Shown here: one piece after another, positions 48,215 through 56,796 of the stretch
Position numbering within the stretch: the first letter of the stretch is position 1
How the letters are laid out: every line of letters starts with the position of its first letter
From: JBBRHQ01 sp963738305
GTDB taxonomy: Bacteria > Actinomycetota > Thermoleophilia > Solirubrobacterales > 70-9
NCBI GenBank assembly: GCA_963738305.1
Contig: CAVTVU010000006.1
Location: forward strand, 248,001 to 312,000
DNA: 64,000 nt
Direction of reading: 5' to 3'
Translations under genes and position numbers: made by a program
Notes under the pieces: model-generated
The model's input: the letters and a program-made list of their open reading frames with translations, nothing else
Databases searched by the model: none
What the model was told of the DNA's origin: nothing

Positions 48215-49090
48215 TCAAACCGCGAGGTGCCCGAACTTCTCGCGGATCCGATGGTAGAAGCTCGATCCCGGGATCTGCGCCAGCCTGGCTACTCCGTTGC
48301 GGAAGCGCACTTCGCACTGCGCACCGGGAACGAGCTCGGCGACCGGGTCGCCGTCGACAGCGACGTCCACCGGGTCACGGCCGGTCTCGTTGCCGACCCG
48401 GAGCACGTCGCCGGGCGCGACCACCAGCGCCCTCGCCGTCAGCGAGTGCGGCGCGATGTAGCTGACGACGTAGCCTTCGACCCCCCAGGCGAGGATCGGG
48501 CCGCTGTTGGCGAGGTTGTAGCCGGTCGATCCGACCGGCGTCGCGGCGACCAGCCCATCGCAGCGCACGTTGCCTACCTCTTCTCCGGCGATCGCGTAGC
48601 TCAGTTCGGCGAGGCGCGAGTGTGGCCGCCGCGTGAACGTGACGTCGTTGAGCGCCGTGACGCCGCCATCGCCCAGCTCGAGGCCGGGCAGCTCGATCGC
48701 CTCATAGGAGCCGGCGAAGGCCTGCCGGAGGCCGTCCTCGATCCCCTCCCGCTCCACCGCGGCGAGGAAGCCGACCGTCCCGAAGTTGACGCCGAAGACC
48801 GGGACGCCGGTACCTGCGTAGCGGCGGAGCGCCCAGAGGATCGAGCCGTCGCCGCCGAGCGCCAGGCACAGGTCCGGGCGCTCCGGCAGCTGCTCTCCCG
48901 CGACGGTGAGGCCTTCAGCCGCTGCGCCGTGCTTCTCCGCCTCCTCCGTCGTCGCCGCCAGCTCGGCGCCGGCGTCGGCGGCCGCCGCGATGGCAGCGGA
49001 GACCGCCTTCGAGGTGAGCGACGGGTGGGAGTGGGTGACTAGCGCCACCGTCCGCGGGGGGTCCGCGGACGCGGTCCCGGCGGCGCTCAA
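48215..49090 (-). CDS. nadK: NAD kinase
   Basis: Phosphorylates NAD to NADP. The catalytic loop LCLALGGDGSILWALRRYAG carries the GGDGS motif, then VFGVNFGTVGFLAAVEREGI, GVTALNDVTFTRR and the conserved VRCDGLVAATPVGSTGYNLA. About 291 residues. The TTG at 49090 overlaps the tlyA stop (TTGA); a longer start would extend into tlyA. The tlyA-nadK-recN order is an old actinobacterial arrangement; here the MFS gene separates nadK from recN. Confidence 0.94.
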   Translation of the reverse strand: MSAAGTASADPPRTVALVTHSHPSLTSKAVSAAIAAAADAGAELAATTEEAEKHGAAAEGLTVAGEQLPERPDLCLALGGDGSILWALRRYAGTGVPVFGVNFGTVGFLAAVEREGIEDGLRQAFAGSYEAIELPGLELGDGGVTALNDVTFTRRPHSRLAELSYAIAGEEVGNVRCDGLVAATPVGSTGYNLANSGPILAWGVEGYVVSYIAPHSLTARALVVAPGDVLRVGNETGRDPVDVAVDGDPVAELVPGAQCEVRFRNGVARLAQIPGSSFYHRIREKFGHLAV

Positions 49091-49896
49091 GGCTCGACCC
49101 CGGCGAGTGCGCCCTCGAGGTCGGGAACGGGCGGGACGTCGACCCCGCACCAGACGAAGGTTTCGAGGTTGCCCTTGGGGCCCGGTAGGCCGGAGGAGAC
49201 GAGACCGCCGACCCGCAGGCCCTGCTCCTCGGCGAATCTCGCGACAGTCCGGATCGCCTCCCGGCGATCCGCGGCGCTGCGGACCACGCCCCCGCGTCCG
49301 ACCCGCCCGCGGCCCAGCTCGAACTGCGGCTTGACGAGCGCGAGGATTTCGCCCCCCGGCGCCAGGCAGGCTGCGACCGCCGGCAGCACCTTGGTCAGCG
49401 AGATGAAGGAGACGTCGATCGTGGCAAGCCGCGCCTCGAAGGGCAGCTCGGCTCGTTCAAGTCCACGGGCGTTCCGGCGCTCGACCACCGCCACCCGGGG
49501 GTCTTCGCGGAGGCCCGCGTCCAACTGGCCCCGCGCGACGTCGAGGGCGATCACCCGCTCCGCCCCGCGCTGCAGAAGGCAATCGGTGAAGCCGCCAGTC
49601 GACGCGCCGACGTCGAGGCAATCGAGGCCGGCGACATCGAGGCCGAGGTAGTCGAGGGCGTTGGCGAGCTTGATACCGCCTCGCGAGACGAAGCGAGGGC
49701 GCTCGGCAACGATCAGCTCCGCCTCGGGCCCGACCGGCTCGCTCGGGCGCAGCGCGATCGGGCCGTCGGGGCCAATCCGCACCTCGCCGGCCCGCACCGC
49801 ACCGGCTGCGGCGGTACGCGAGGGGAACAGCCCGCGCTCGGCCAGCACCGCGTCGATTCTCAGCTTCTTCACCCGGGGAACCGTAACGCGACCCAT
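49087..49896 (-). CDS. tlyA: TlyA-family 2'-O-methyltransferase/hemolysin
   Basis: TlyA proteins 2'-O-methylate rRNA and set capreomycin sensitivity in mycobacteria. The N-terminal S4 RNA-binding part is LRIDAVLAERGLFPSRTAAA; the methyltransferase has SAM motif CLDVGASTGGFTDCLLQRGA, then VIALDVARGQLDAGL, TIDVSFISLTKVLPAVAACL and LVKPQFELGRGRVGRGGVVR. About 269 residues. The ATG at 49896 is used; a GTG at 49872 is also possible. TTGA overlap with nadK. It is the first gene of the conserved operon and is divergent from the gene at 50055. Confidence 0.92.
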   Translation of the reverse strand: MGRVTVPRVKKLRIDAVLAERGLFPSRTAAAGAVRAGEVRIGPDGPIALRPSEPVGPEAELIVAERPRFVSRGGIKLANALDYLGLDVAGLDCLDVGASTGGFTDCLLQRGAERVIALDVARGQLDAGLREDPRVAVVERRNARGLERAELPFEARLATIDVSFISLTKVLPAVAACLAPGGEILALVKPQFELGRGRVGRGGVVRSAADRREAIRTVARFAEEQGLRVGGLVSSGLPGPKGNLETFVWCGVDVPPVPDLEGALAGVEP

Positions 49897-49944
49897 TGTG
49901 GTGTTTCCAGTGGCGTTGAATGCGGCACCCGCATCACGCGCAGC

Positions 49945-49991
49945 GGCCTTGCGGCCTGACATGCATGTGCCGGCGCTAACAGCGCGCCGGC
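49945..49991 (+). ncRNA. Two-hairpin element, copy B, between tlyA and the 50055 gene
   Basis: Stem GGCC/GGCC with loop TTGC, spacer TGACATGCATGT, stem GCCGGCGC/GCGCCGGC with loop TAACAGC. Points toward the gene at 50055, 64 nt ahead. Confidence 0.45.
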
Positions 49992-50026
49992 AAATCACGA
50001 CTCTGTGACCTCGCTCACACACCGAT

Positions 50027-50040
50027 CGCACATACGTTCG
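50027..50040 (+). promoter_or_regulatory. LexA-like box with one mismatch
   Basis: CGCACATACGTTCG matches the SOS consensus at all but one of the fixed positions (A to C at position 3). It ends 15 nt before the start at 50055. Confidence 0.35.
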
Positions 50041-50054
50041 TACTCTCGAAGCCA

Positions 50055-50417
50055 GTGATGAGCATCAGGCCCACCCACATCCCGGTCACAGCCCACACGG
50101 TGATCGAGTTGCTTGCCGCCCCCCTGCTGATGGTGGCCCCGTTTCTGCTCGGCTTCGGCCTGCTGAGCGGGGCGATCACCTTCGCGCTGGGGGCCCTGTT
50201 GATGAGCCTCGCGATCTCAGCCGCGAGCGAGCATCGGACGATTCCGTTGAGCGCCCACGTCGGCTTCGACTACGCGATCGCCACGCTGACGATCCTCACC
50301 GGCCTCGCGGTCGGGATCCTCACCGGCGAGGCGATCGCAACAGCCTTTTTGGTCGGGTTCGGCGCCGCCCATATGGCCCTGACCGCCTTGACGCGGTTCA
50401 GTGCCCGCGGCGCATGA
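50055..50417 (+). CDS. Small four-helix membrane protein
   Basis: A 120-residue protein with four hydrophobic segments: LLAAPLLMVAPFLLGFGLLS, AITFALGALLMSLAISAA, YAIATLTILTGLAVGILTGE and AIATAFLVGFGAAHMALTAL. The pattern is like the short SPW-type or vitamin K-independent small membrane proteins but no signature allows naming. ATG at 50055 and 50058 are both possible. A near-consensus LexA box and two-hairpin element B lie upstream. A strong terminator follows (50488-50519), interrupted from the gene by the 23-bp repeat of the 12-kb island. Confidence 0.55.
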   Translation: MMSIRPTHIPVTAHTVIELLAAPLLMVAPFLLGFGLLSGAITFALGALLMSLAISAASEHRTIPLSAHVGFDYAIATLTILTGLAVGILTGEAIATAFLVGFGAAHMALTALTRFSARGA

Positions 50418-50462
50418 GAGGACCCACCTACCTCCCATAGATCCACATATATAGAGATGAAT

Positions 50463-50485
50463 ATCTCTCCTCCCTGTAGCACCCG
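50463..50485. repeat. Left direct repeat (attL-like)
   Basis: Exact 23-bp match to 62503-62525. It lies in the 3' flank of the gene at 50055. Confidence 0.7.
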
Positions 50486-50487
50486 AG

Positions 50488-50519
50488 CGCCCCGCCTCCT
50501 AGGAGGCGGGGCGTTTTTT
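50488..50519 (+). terminator. Rho-independent terminator
   Basis: A 13-bp perfect palindrome (CGCCCCGCCTCCT and its reverse complement) followed by six T. It would end transcripts of the gene at 50055. Confidence 0.85.
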
Positions 50520-50579
50520 GGCTTGCTAGAGCCATCAACGCCGAAGGCAGCAACGCCGACCGGAGCCTCCCGAGGCGGC

Positions 50580-50603
50580 GGTGCGCCAGTCGGTGCGCCA
50601 GTC
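50580..50603 (+). repeat. Tandem 12-bp doublet GGTGCGCCAGTC, left end
   Basis: Two exact copies, 10 nt after the stop of the integrase remnant and 95 nt from the left direct repeat. Same motif at 62389-62411. Confidence 0.65.
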
Positions 50604-50612
50604 AGACACTGA

Positions 50613-50865
50613 TCATGCAGCTGCCGGATCCGCCGCGGCAGCGCTTAGGTAGGCGTCCATCCGCTCCCGAACCTCGTCCTGGCTGCCGGGGAGCAGGTGG
50701 CCGTAGGTATCGAACGTCGTCTGAATCTTCGAATGGCCCATGAACGTCTGTATCGCTTTGGGGTTGGCTCCGGCATCGATCAACAGGGACGCGAAGGTGT
50801 GGCGGCACTCGTGCAGGGTGATCGCCTCCAGTTCCCCGGACGCCCATGATCGCCTTGCCCGATTG
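50613..50865 (-). pseudogene. C-terminal remnant of tyrosine integrase
   Basis: The last ~75 residues of a site-specific recombinase: SGELEAITLHECRHTFASLL with the catalytic His-Arg, NPKAIQTFMGHSKIQTTFDT with the second His, then YGHLLPGSQDEVRER with the Tyr nucleophile. Everything upstream is missing; the PadR-like gene starts on the other strand at the break (about 50865). Its position right beside the 23-bp repeat and doublet indicates that it once moved the island. Confidence 0.85.
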
Positions 50866-50866
50866 C

Positions 50867-51409
50867 GTGTCGGATGACCGCCTCACCCCGTTCTCCCACG
50901 TGATCCTGCTCCTAGTCGGCTCCCGCGGCGCCGCGCCCCATGACCTGCTGCGGATGCACCGGCAGGGGAACTGGATCTACTGGACGGCCGCCGAGAGCCG
51001 CTTCTACTCCGAGCCCCGGCGCCTCGCCCAGCTCGGCTACCTGCGCGCCCGGCGCGAGCCCGGCAAGACGACCGAGCGCACCCTCTACACGCTCACCGCG
51101 CGAGGCCGCCGCGCGATCGCGGACTGGCTCGCCGAGCCATCGGGCTTCATCCGGATCCAGAACGAGCCCGCCGCCCGCCTCAACGGCGCCGACCTCGCCG
51201 CCGATGAGGCCACGGTCGCCCGCAGCCTCGCCGCGATCCGGCCGCAAATCGCCGAGCAGCTCGCCTGGCTCGCGCGAGCCGAGGACGAGGCTGGCGCCCT
51301 GCCGCATCGCGAGCGCTACCTGCGGATCAACCATCGCCTCAGCCGCCGTATCCTCGAGGCCTTCATCGCCTGGCTCGACGAGGTCGAGGACGAGCTCGGA
51401 CCGGCGTGA
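50867..51409 (+). CDS. PadR-like transcriptional regulator
   Basis: About 180 residues. N-terminal winged helix: LTPFSHVILLLVGSRGAAPH, LRMHRQGNWIYWTAAESRFY, LAQLGYLRARREPGKTTERT and LYTLTARGRRAIADWLAEPS. The C-terminal helical region ILEAFIAWLDEVEDELGPA completes a PadR-type dimerisation domain. PadR regulators sense small phenolic or drug ligands; the target may be the neighbouring methyltransferase, which is inference. The GTG at 50867 fits the junction with the integrase remnant; an upstream ATG at 50846 would start inside that remnant. Confidence 0.75.
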   Translation: MSDDRLTPFSHVILLLVGSRGAAPHDLLRMHRQGNWIYWTAAESRFYSEPRRLAQLGYLRARREPGKTTERTLYTLTARGRRAIADWLAEPSGFIRIQNEPAARLNGADLAADEATVARSLAAIRPQIAEQLAWLARAEDEAGALPHRERYLRINHRLSRRILEAFIAWLDEVEDELGPA

Positions 51410-51462
51410 GGCGGGGACCGGGCGGTACAGCTCCGTGGGATGCCAGGACGCCGCCAACGGGT

Positions 51463-52312
51463 TCAGCTCGCGACGGCGCAGAGGGCAACCCCCGGGATCT
51501 CGAGCCCGTCCTCGTCGGCGAACGGCTCGAGCGCCGTCTCGACCTGTGCCTCCAGGGCATCCCGGGCCGCCTCGGTGAGGCTCTGGATCGCGAGGCCGAT
51601 CGGACCCGCGGTGTCGGCGACGAGATCAAGGTACCCGTCGATGTCCGGCACTTCGAAGCGCACCGGAACCTGCTCGGTGCGCACCGAGCCGAATCCGGCC
51701 CCCTCGAGCAACCGAGTGGTGCGCTCCGCGCCGGCCATCGCGAAGACCCCCGGCCCGTCGGGATCGGGCGGCGGTATGTGGCCCCCCCGCGACGAGGCCA
51801 CCGACGACGGCGGTGAAGTAGGGATTGCGCTCCGGTGGACCCCAAACCGCCAGCGCCAGCCGCCCACCCGGACGAAGCACGCGGCGAGTCTCGGCGAGCG
51901 CAGCGGCGGGGTCGACCATCAGCATGTAGCCGTAGCGGCAAACCACGCCGTCGACCGAGTCCGTCTCGAGCTCGATCCGCCCGGCGTCGATCACCCGGTA
52001 CTCGACGTTCGCGAGCCCGAGCGCGGCGCCCCGGCGGCGAGCCGCCCCAGCATCGCCGGCGAGAAGTCGGTCGAGATCAGCCGCCCGCGCTCGCCGACGA
52101 TGGCCGCCGCCTCGAAGCCGGTGTCCCCAACGCCGGCCGCGAGCTCGAGCACCGTGTCGCCCAACCGCGGCCGGAGCTCGCCCAGCAGCCACTCGCGCAC
52201 CGGGGCCGAGAACCGCTCGACCTCGACCCGCCGGCTCTCCCAGCGTTGGCGCGATCGCCTCGGCGATCTCGAAGGTGGCCCGCTGGAGCTCCTCGATCGT
52301 GTCGGTGGTCAT
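51463..52312 (-). CDS. Class I SAM-dependent methyltransferase (several frameshifts)
   Basis: Repaired, about 283 residues: MTTDTIEELQRATFEIAEAI, then GDTVLELAAGVGDTGFEAAA (SAM motif I), SVDGVVCRYGYMLMVDPAAA, ETRRVLRPGGRLALAVWGPP and the C-terminal VPDIDGYLDLVADTAGPIGL. This is the UbiE/Ycg-like small-molecule methyltransferase type. Three or more frame changes occur. A similar protein is encoded at 60831-61674 (shared VDGVVCR-GYMLM-DP), so the two are related copies at opposite ends of the island. The substrate is unknown. It is preceded by the HD-LuxR gene. Confidence 0.78.
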
Positions 52313-52374
52313 CGATGCCCTCCTTCGTTCGCTGATCGCGTCGCTCGGTCGAGCGCCTGCCGTCGAACGGGACC

Positions 52375-53968
52375 CTACGGTCGGGGGCTGGCGCGCGCAA
52401 TCGGGAGTTCTCCCCATGCGACGAGCCCGTGCTCCATCGCGAACAGGGTCGCCGCGGCGCGGCTCGAGACGCCGATCTTGCCGTACGCGTTCTGTATGTG
52501 GCGGTCGGCGGTCTTGACCGAGATCCCGAGCTCGCGCGCGATCTGCTTGGTCTGCAGGCCGCGCGCAAGCAGACCGACGACCTCGGACTCGCGCTCGGTC
52601 AGACCGGCCGGCCGCTCGATCCGCGGCGCCGGCTGCCCGGCCGCAGCGATCACCGCCGCCACGGCATCGACGTCGAGCCGCCCGGCGCGCGCCTCGTCGC
52701 CCAGCAGCTTCGCGGCCTGCTCGGGCGACAGCGGCGGGCGGTGCGGGCGCGGCTCGGTCATCGCGTGATAGGCGTCGGCCGCGGCCAAAAGGCGAGCAGG
52801 TGCGGTCAGCTCCGCGCCGGAGGAGCCGCGATGGTAGCCGGAACCGTCGAGGCGCTCGTGATGCGCACCCGCAATCGGCGCCAGCGCGGCGAGGAAGGGT
52901 GACGGTGAGAGGACCCGCTCGGTGTGGTAGGGGTGGAGCCGCACTTTCTCCCATTCGTCGGCGCTCAGCGGGCCGGGCTTCTGCCAGCACCGGGCTCCGA
53001 TCGCCACGCGTCCCACGTCGTGGACCTGCGCCGCCCGCCGGACCTCTACGACCGCGTCGGGGGCCATCCGGCAGCGTCTCGGCGGCCCCCGCGGCCAGCC
53101 CGGCGACGCCTGCCGAGTGGCCGGCCAGATAGGGGGAGATGAGGTCGGCGAAGTCTCCGATCGCCGCCAGCGCGCGATCGATCGCCTCCCCCGCGAGCGT
53201 CAACCGGGGTTGCGGCTCGCGGTCGAGCGTCCGCCCCCAAGCCGAGGAGTCGAAGTCGAACGCGAGGATCTCCGCCGCTTCATCGGTTAGGACGGTGGCG
53301 ATCTCGGGGTCGAACGCATGCCCGGCGCGCTCCCGGACGACGCGTACCGCCTGCTCGATCCCCCCCAGCAGGTGTTGAAAGGTGGCATCGCGCGCGATCT
53401 GGGCGATCCGCACGGGAAGCGCAATCTCCTCACCGCTGGCGCGGTCGAGCCGGCCTTTTCCGTCCCAGCGCTCGGTGAGGTGGGCGAGGGGGTCCGACGC
53501 CGATCTCGGAAGGCCGAGGCGCTCGGCCAGCATCCGGGCGACGTCGCAGACGGCGATGAGGTGCGGCGTGTGCGTCCTAGCCGCCCTCGGCAGCCGCCGG
53601 GCAACCTGAAACGCCCGCGCCGGCGCGGAGATGCCCGGCGACGGAAGTGCGTGCAGCATCCCGACCAGGTTCTCGCCGGCCGAGCCGTAGAGGACCGGCA
53701 TCAGATGCGGCGTCATGTCGGCACCGAAGATCTCGGCGGCGACCTCGGCGTCGGCAGTGCAGCCCGAGTAGGCGAGCAGACAGGTGTAGTAGGTCTGCGA
53801 CGCAGTCTCGGGGTCGACCCCGAGGCGATCGCAAAGCCGCATCGCGGCGAGGGTGCCGTGCAGCCCGTGCTCGAACGGAAAGCCATGGCCCAGGTCGGTG
53901 GCCAGACACAGCGCCGCGATCAGCTCCGCGGCGCGGACTCCCTCGACGTTCGGTGGATCACCCGCCAC
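52375..53968 (-). CDS. HD-domain protein with C-terminal LuxR helix-turn-helix (one frameshift)
   Basis: About 530 residues. An N-terminal HD-like half (LGHGFPFEHGLHGTLAAMRL, TPHLIAVCDVARMLAERLGL), a second HD-GYP module with QVHDVGRVAIGARCWQKPGP and HHERLDGSGYHRG, and a LuxR HTH LTERESEVVGLLARGLQTKQ with IARELGISVKTADRHIQNAY. HD-GYP modules hydrolyse cyclic di-GMP or similar; here HDVG replaces HDIG. The link to a LuxR domain suggests a ligand-controlled regulator. The frame changes near 53070. ATG at 53968. Confidence 0.8.
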
Positions 53969-54128
53969 TCACCGAGGGTAAACGGGTAGCCCTAGTCGGA
54001 GTCGACGGTGAGACTTACGGCCGTCACCCCACCGGGTCAGTTGGGATCGACTCGTCGATCTACTACCCACGGTCGGCGCGTCCATGCGGATGGTCCGGTG
54101 GAACCGGCGGGCCTCCCGCTGGTTCCAC

Positions 54129-54437
54129 CTAGACGCGCGGCGTGCGCAGAGCGAACCAGACGAAGCTCAGCGGCACGAAGACCCAAATTTGGGCGCGGGT
54201 GTAATACCGCAGCTCAGCGCGCAGGTCGACGCCGCGCAGCTCGCGCCGCAGCCCCGCCCGCGAGCGCAGACTCAGCGCGTGAATCGCTAGTGGCACGTAG
54301 TTGAGGCCGACGCCGACCGCCCAGGCCCCGAGGACCGTGCCGAGGGCGCCGGCCGTGAAGAGCAGCAGGAAGGTGCCGATGCCGACCCCACCAATCGCGC
54401 CGAGGACGAACTCGGCGAGGATCAGCGGCGGCGGGTG
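54129..54437 (-). pseudogene. Truncated membrane protein
   Basis: An open frame of about 100 codons: ILAEFVLGAIGGVGIGTFLL, then GTVLGAWAVGVGLNYVPLAI and VFVPLSFVWFALRTPRV. Three membrane helices are seen with a basic loop (LRSRAGLRRELRGVDLRAEL). There is no start codon, since a stop lies just upstream of the first hydrophobic part, so only the C-terminal part of a larger membrane protein is left. I do not recognise its family. Confidence 0.5.
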
Positions 54438-54793
54438 TCAGTTCCTCGCAATGCGTGCATGTCGACGGCCGCGAGCCGGCGCACGTCGACAGCGGGGTGA
54501 TGATCGCTCATCTCCTTCCACTACCCACGGATCCGCAGCCGATGCTTTTTCTGAAGTGCAATGTCACCGACATCGCGATCGCCTGGGCCGCCGACGATTC
54601 TGACGTCGCCGAAGAAGGAGTCTTCACGCCGTCATGCGTCGACCTCGGGCGCATCGACTCGGGCACGCCCCCGGCTCTTCCAGCAGCGCGGCAGCACTTG
54701 CGCTGAATCGCGGCCAACGGAGGTGGACCGGCGACCTGTTCAAGCGCCCCAATCGACCTCTCTCACACCACACCTTGCCCAAGGATCGGCTGT
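54438..54793. other. Intergenic stretch, no gene seen
   Basis: No convincing coding sequence on either strand. A CTACCCACGG motif shared with 54065 is present. Confidence 0.4.
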
Positions 54794-55132
54794 TCATGGC
54801 CGAGCACCCAAAAGACCGGCAGGAGTCACGCCCGGAGCCGCACGCGCTCGACTATCCGTGGGTGGTAAGCGAGAGTCCCGATTCAGATCGATGGCGTGCG
54901 TCTCATACCGCGCCGCGTATTGTGTCAGCAGCCAGCCCGTTCCCGGCGAGACCTCCAGCACGCACGGTCCCTGGATGTGAGGGAGGGCATGGCCAAGCCA
55001 GCGCCGCCAGATGCGAAGCAGCTTGACCGCCAGGTCATAGGGGCGAGCGAAGCGGGAGTACAGGCGGTCGAAGCGCTGGCTGAATGCCCGCCTGTCGACG
55101 GGCTCGATGGAGTGCTGGTGGGTGCGGCGCAT
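54794..55132 (-). pseudogene. N-terminal remnant of a SAM-dependent methyltransferase
   Basis: Starts MRRTHQHSIEPVDRRAFSQR, then FDRLYSRFARPYDLAVKLLR, WLGHALPHIQGPCVLEVSPG and TGWLLTQYAARYETHAIDLN (SAM site). After that the homology stops and the frame ends in Arg/Pro-rich sequence. The remainder of the fold, including the substrate part, is lost. Different from the other methyltransferases of the island. Confidence 0.65.
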
Positions 55133-55179
55133 CGGCTGATCGAGCCTCACATCTTCGCTGCTGGGACCCGGAGCATGGC

Positions 55180-55720
55180 GACCGCTCACCGGGCGCAGGA
55201 AGCTCGTGCTTGCTTATGACCGCCGTGGCCACTCGCGAAGCGAGCGGCTGGATATGCCCGGAAGCGTTGACGAGGACGGCGCGGACCTCGCCGCCCTCCT
55301 CGAGGGGCTCGACCTGGCGCCTGCGCATGTCGTGACGAGCTCCTGGGGCGGCAATATCGCCCTGCGGTTGGCGACCCGGCGTCCCGGGCTATTTCGCTCC
55401 CTCTGCTGTCACGAGCCTCCGCTGTGGGGACTGCTCGATGGCGACGTCGAGGGCGAGAAGATGGTACGGCAGGAGACCGACAGCCTCCAGCAGGTGAGCC
55501 GGCGATCGCGGAGGGCGATCACGAGGGCGCCGCCCGCCAGTTCGTCGAGGAGGTCGCCTTCGGACCCGGAGCCTGGGAAAACGAGCTGCCGTCGACCGAG
55601 ATGCGTTGGCACGTTTGGAGGCCCCGGGTTCGGCTCACACAAGGCTCCGAGAGCCTGCCTGACAACACCAGAGCGCTTCGTGGCGCTGACGACAGGCGCA
55701 TTGCAGGCAACGACCTGAGC
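55180..55720 (+). pseudogene. Alpha/beta hydrolase remnant
   Basis: Part of an alpha/beta hydrolase: VLAYDRRGHSRSERLDMPGS, DLAALLEGLDLAPAHVVTSS with WGGNIALRLATRRPGLF following as the nucleophile elbow (S-S-W-G-G; the usual first Gly is Thr). Then a frame change and a poorly matched end (EEVAFGPGAWENELPS). The N-terminal strand with the oxyanion HGG motif is missing. It is a decayed gene. Confidence 0.6.
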
Positions 55721-55780
55721 TGCGCCGCTTCGCAGCGCGCCGCGCCCATGGGCCGACCGCTTCGCCAGGCTCGGATCGTC

Positions 55781-56641
55781 CTACTCAGCCCGCTTGCGGG
55801 CGACGACAAGCAGGTACTCGTAGCGATACTCCGCCGCACCCTCCGGCGGTCCGCCGTTCGCGCGCGTCACGAACTCGATCAGGGCACGGTCGAGCGCCTC
55901 CGTGCGCTCGGGATCGTCGGCGAGGCTTGCGTAGGTCGCGACCACCGGGCCAAACGTCTGCTTGAAGAGTTCGCGGTAATCGTGCGGGCTGCGGGCCCTC
56001 TCGACGTAGCTGTCACGTGCCATCTGAAGCGATTCGACCCGGTCGCCGAACAGCTCCCGCACGTGCCCCTCGCTGCCCCACAGCGGCGGCGGGAGCGCTT
56101 CGGGCGAAGCCGGGGGCATGTACGGCTCGAGAGCGCCGAAGAAGTCGGAGATCAATCCCTCGGGAGTGAAGTTGACCATTCCGATCGTGCCTCCGGGCCT
56201 GCAAACACGCAGCATCTCGTCGGCCACCGCTTGGTGGTTGGGGGCAAAGATCGCCCCAACCGAGGAGGTGACGACGTCGAACTCGCCGTCGCCAAACGGC
56301 AGCGACTCGGCATCGCCCTCAACCCACTCGAGCTCCACACCATGAGCCTTCGCTTCACGCCGCCCCGCCTCAAAGTTCTCCGGCGTCAAGTCCGAGGCCA
56401 CCACCTCGGCCCCGGCCTCGGCGGCACGGATCGCCGTATTGCCCGTCCCGGCGGCGACGTCCAGCACGCGCTGGCCGGTCGAGATCCCGCAGGCCCGCAC
56501 CAGCACCTCGCCGAGCTCCCAGACCGTCTCCTTAGCGAACCGGTGGTAATCGCCCAGCGCCCAGGCGTCTCGGGTTGCGGCCTTCAGCTCGCGGTCGGCT
56601 TCGGTCGCCGCTGAGACCTCGGTTTCCTCGTAGCTCGGCAT
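55781..56641 (-). CDS. Class I SAM-dependent methyltransferase
   Basis: A 286-residue intact methyltransferase: ATRDAWALGDYHRFAKETVW, then QRVLDVAAGTGNTAIRAAEA (SAM motif I), VVASDLTPENFEAGRREAKA, FDVVTSSVGAIFAPNHQAVA and RVCRPGGTIGMVNFTPEGLI. The GDYHRFAKETVWELGE start is typical of a family in actinobacteria whose members methylate small molecules; the substrate is unknown. ATG at 56641 with GGAGGAG 5 nt before it is a convincing start, so the longer in-frame start at 56800 is rejected. It lies downstream of the LuxR gene in the same direction. Confidence 0.85.
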   Translation of the reverse strand: MPSYEETEVSAATEADRELKAATRDAWALGDYHRFAKETVWELGEVLVRACGISTGQRVLDVAAGTGNTAIRAAEAGAEVVASDLTPENFEAGRREAKAHGVELEWVEGDAESLPFGDGEFDVVTSSVGAIFAPNHQAVADEMLRVCRPGGTIGMVNFTPEGLISDFFGALEPYMPPASPEALPPPLWGSEGHVRELFGDRVESLQMARDSYVERARSPHDYRELFKQTFGPVVATYASLADDPERTEALDRALIEFVTRANGGPPEGAAEYRYEYLLVVARKRAE

Positions 56642-56796
56642 CTGGCTCCTCCGTTCCCCTCTGGCGCTGCTCTCGGCCAATTGCTCGATCCGGGCGAGCG
56701 CCGCGGCCTCGATCAGCCGTCGTCCGCCCGCTTGGGCCCGACTCTCCATTTCTACGACCGTAACCCTCGCGGCCCGCCCGACTTCGCCCGAACCAA

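Noticed and set aside
54008..54706. Short plus-strand frames around 54.0-54.7 kb as genes
   Set aside because: Translations are Arg/Pro/Ala rich without any motif, and a truncated membrane protein is readable on the other strand.
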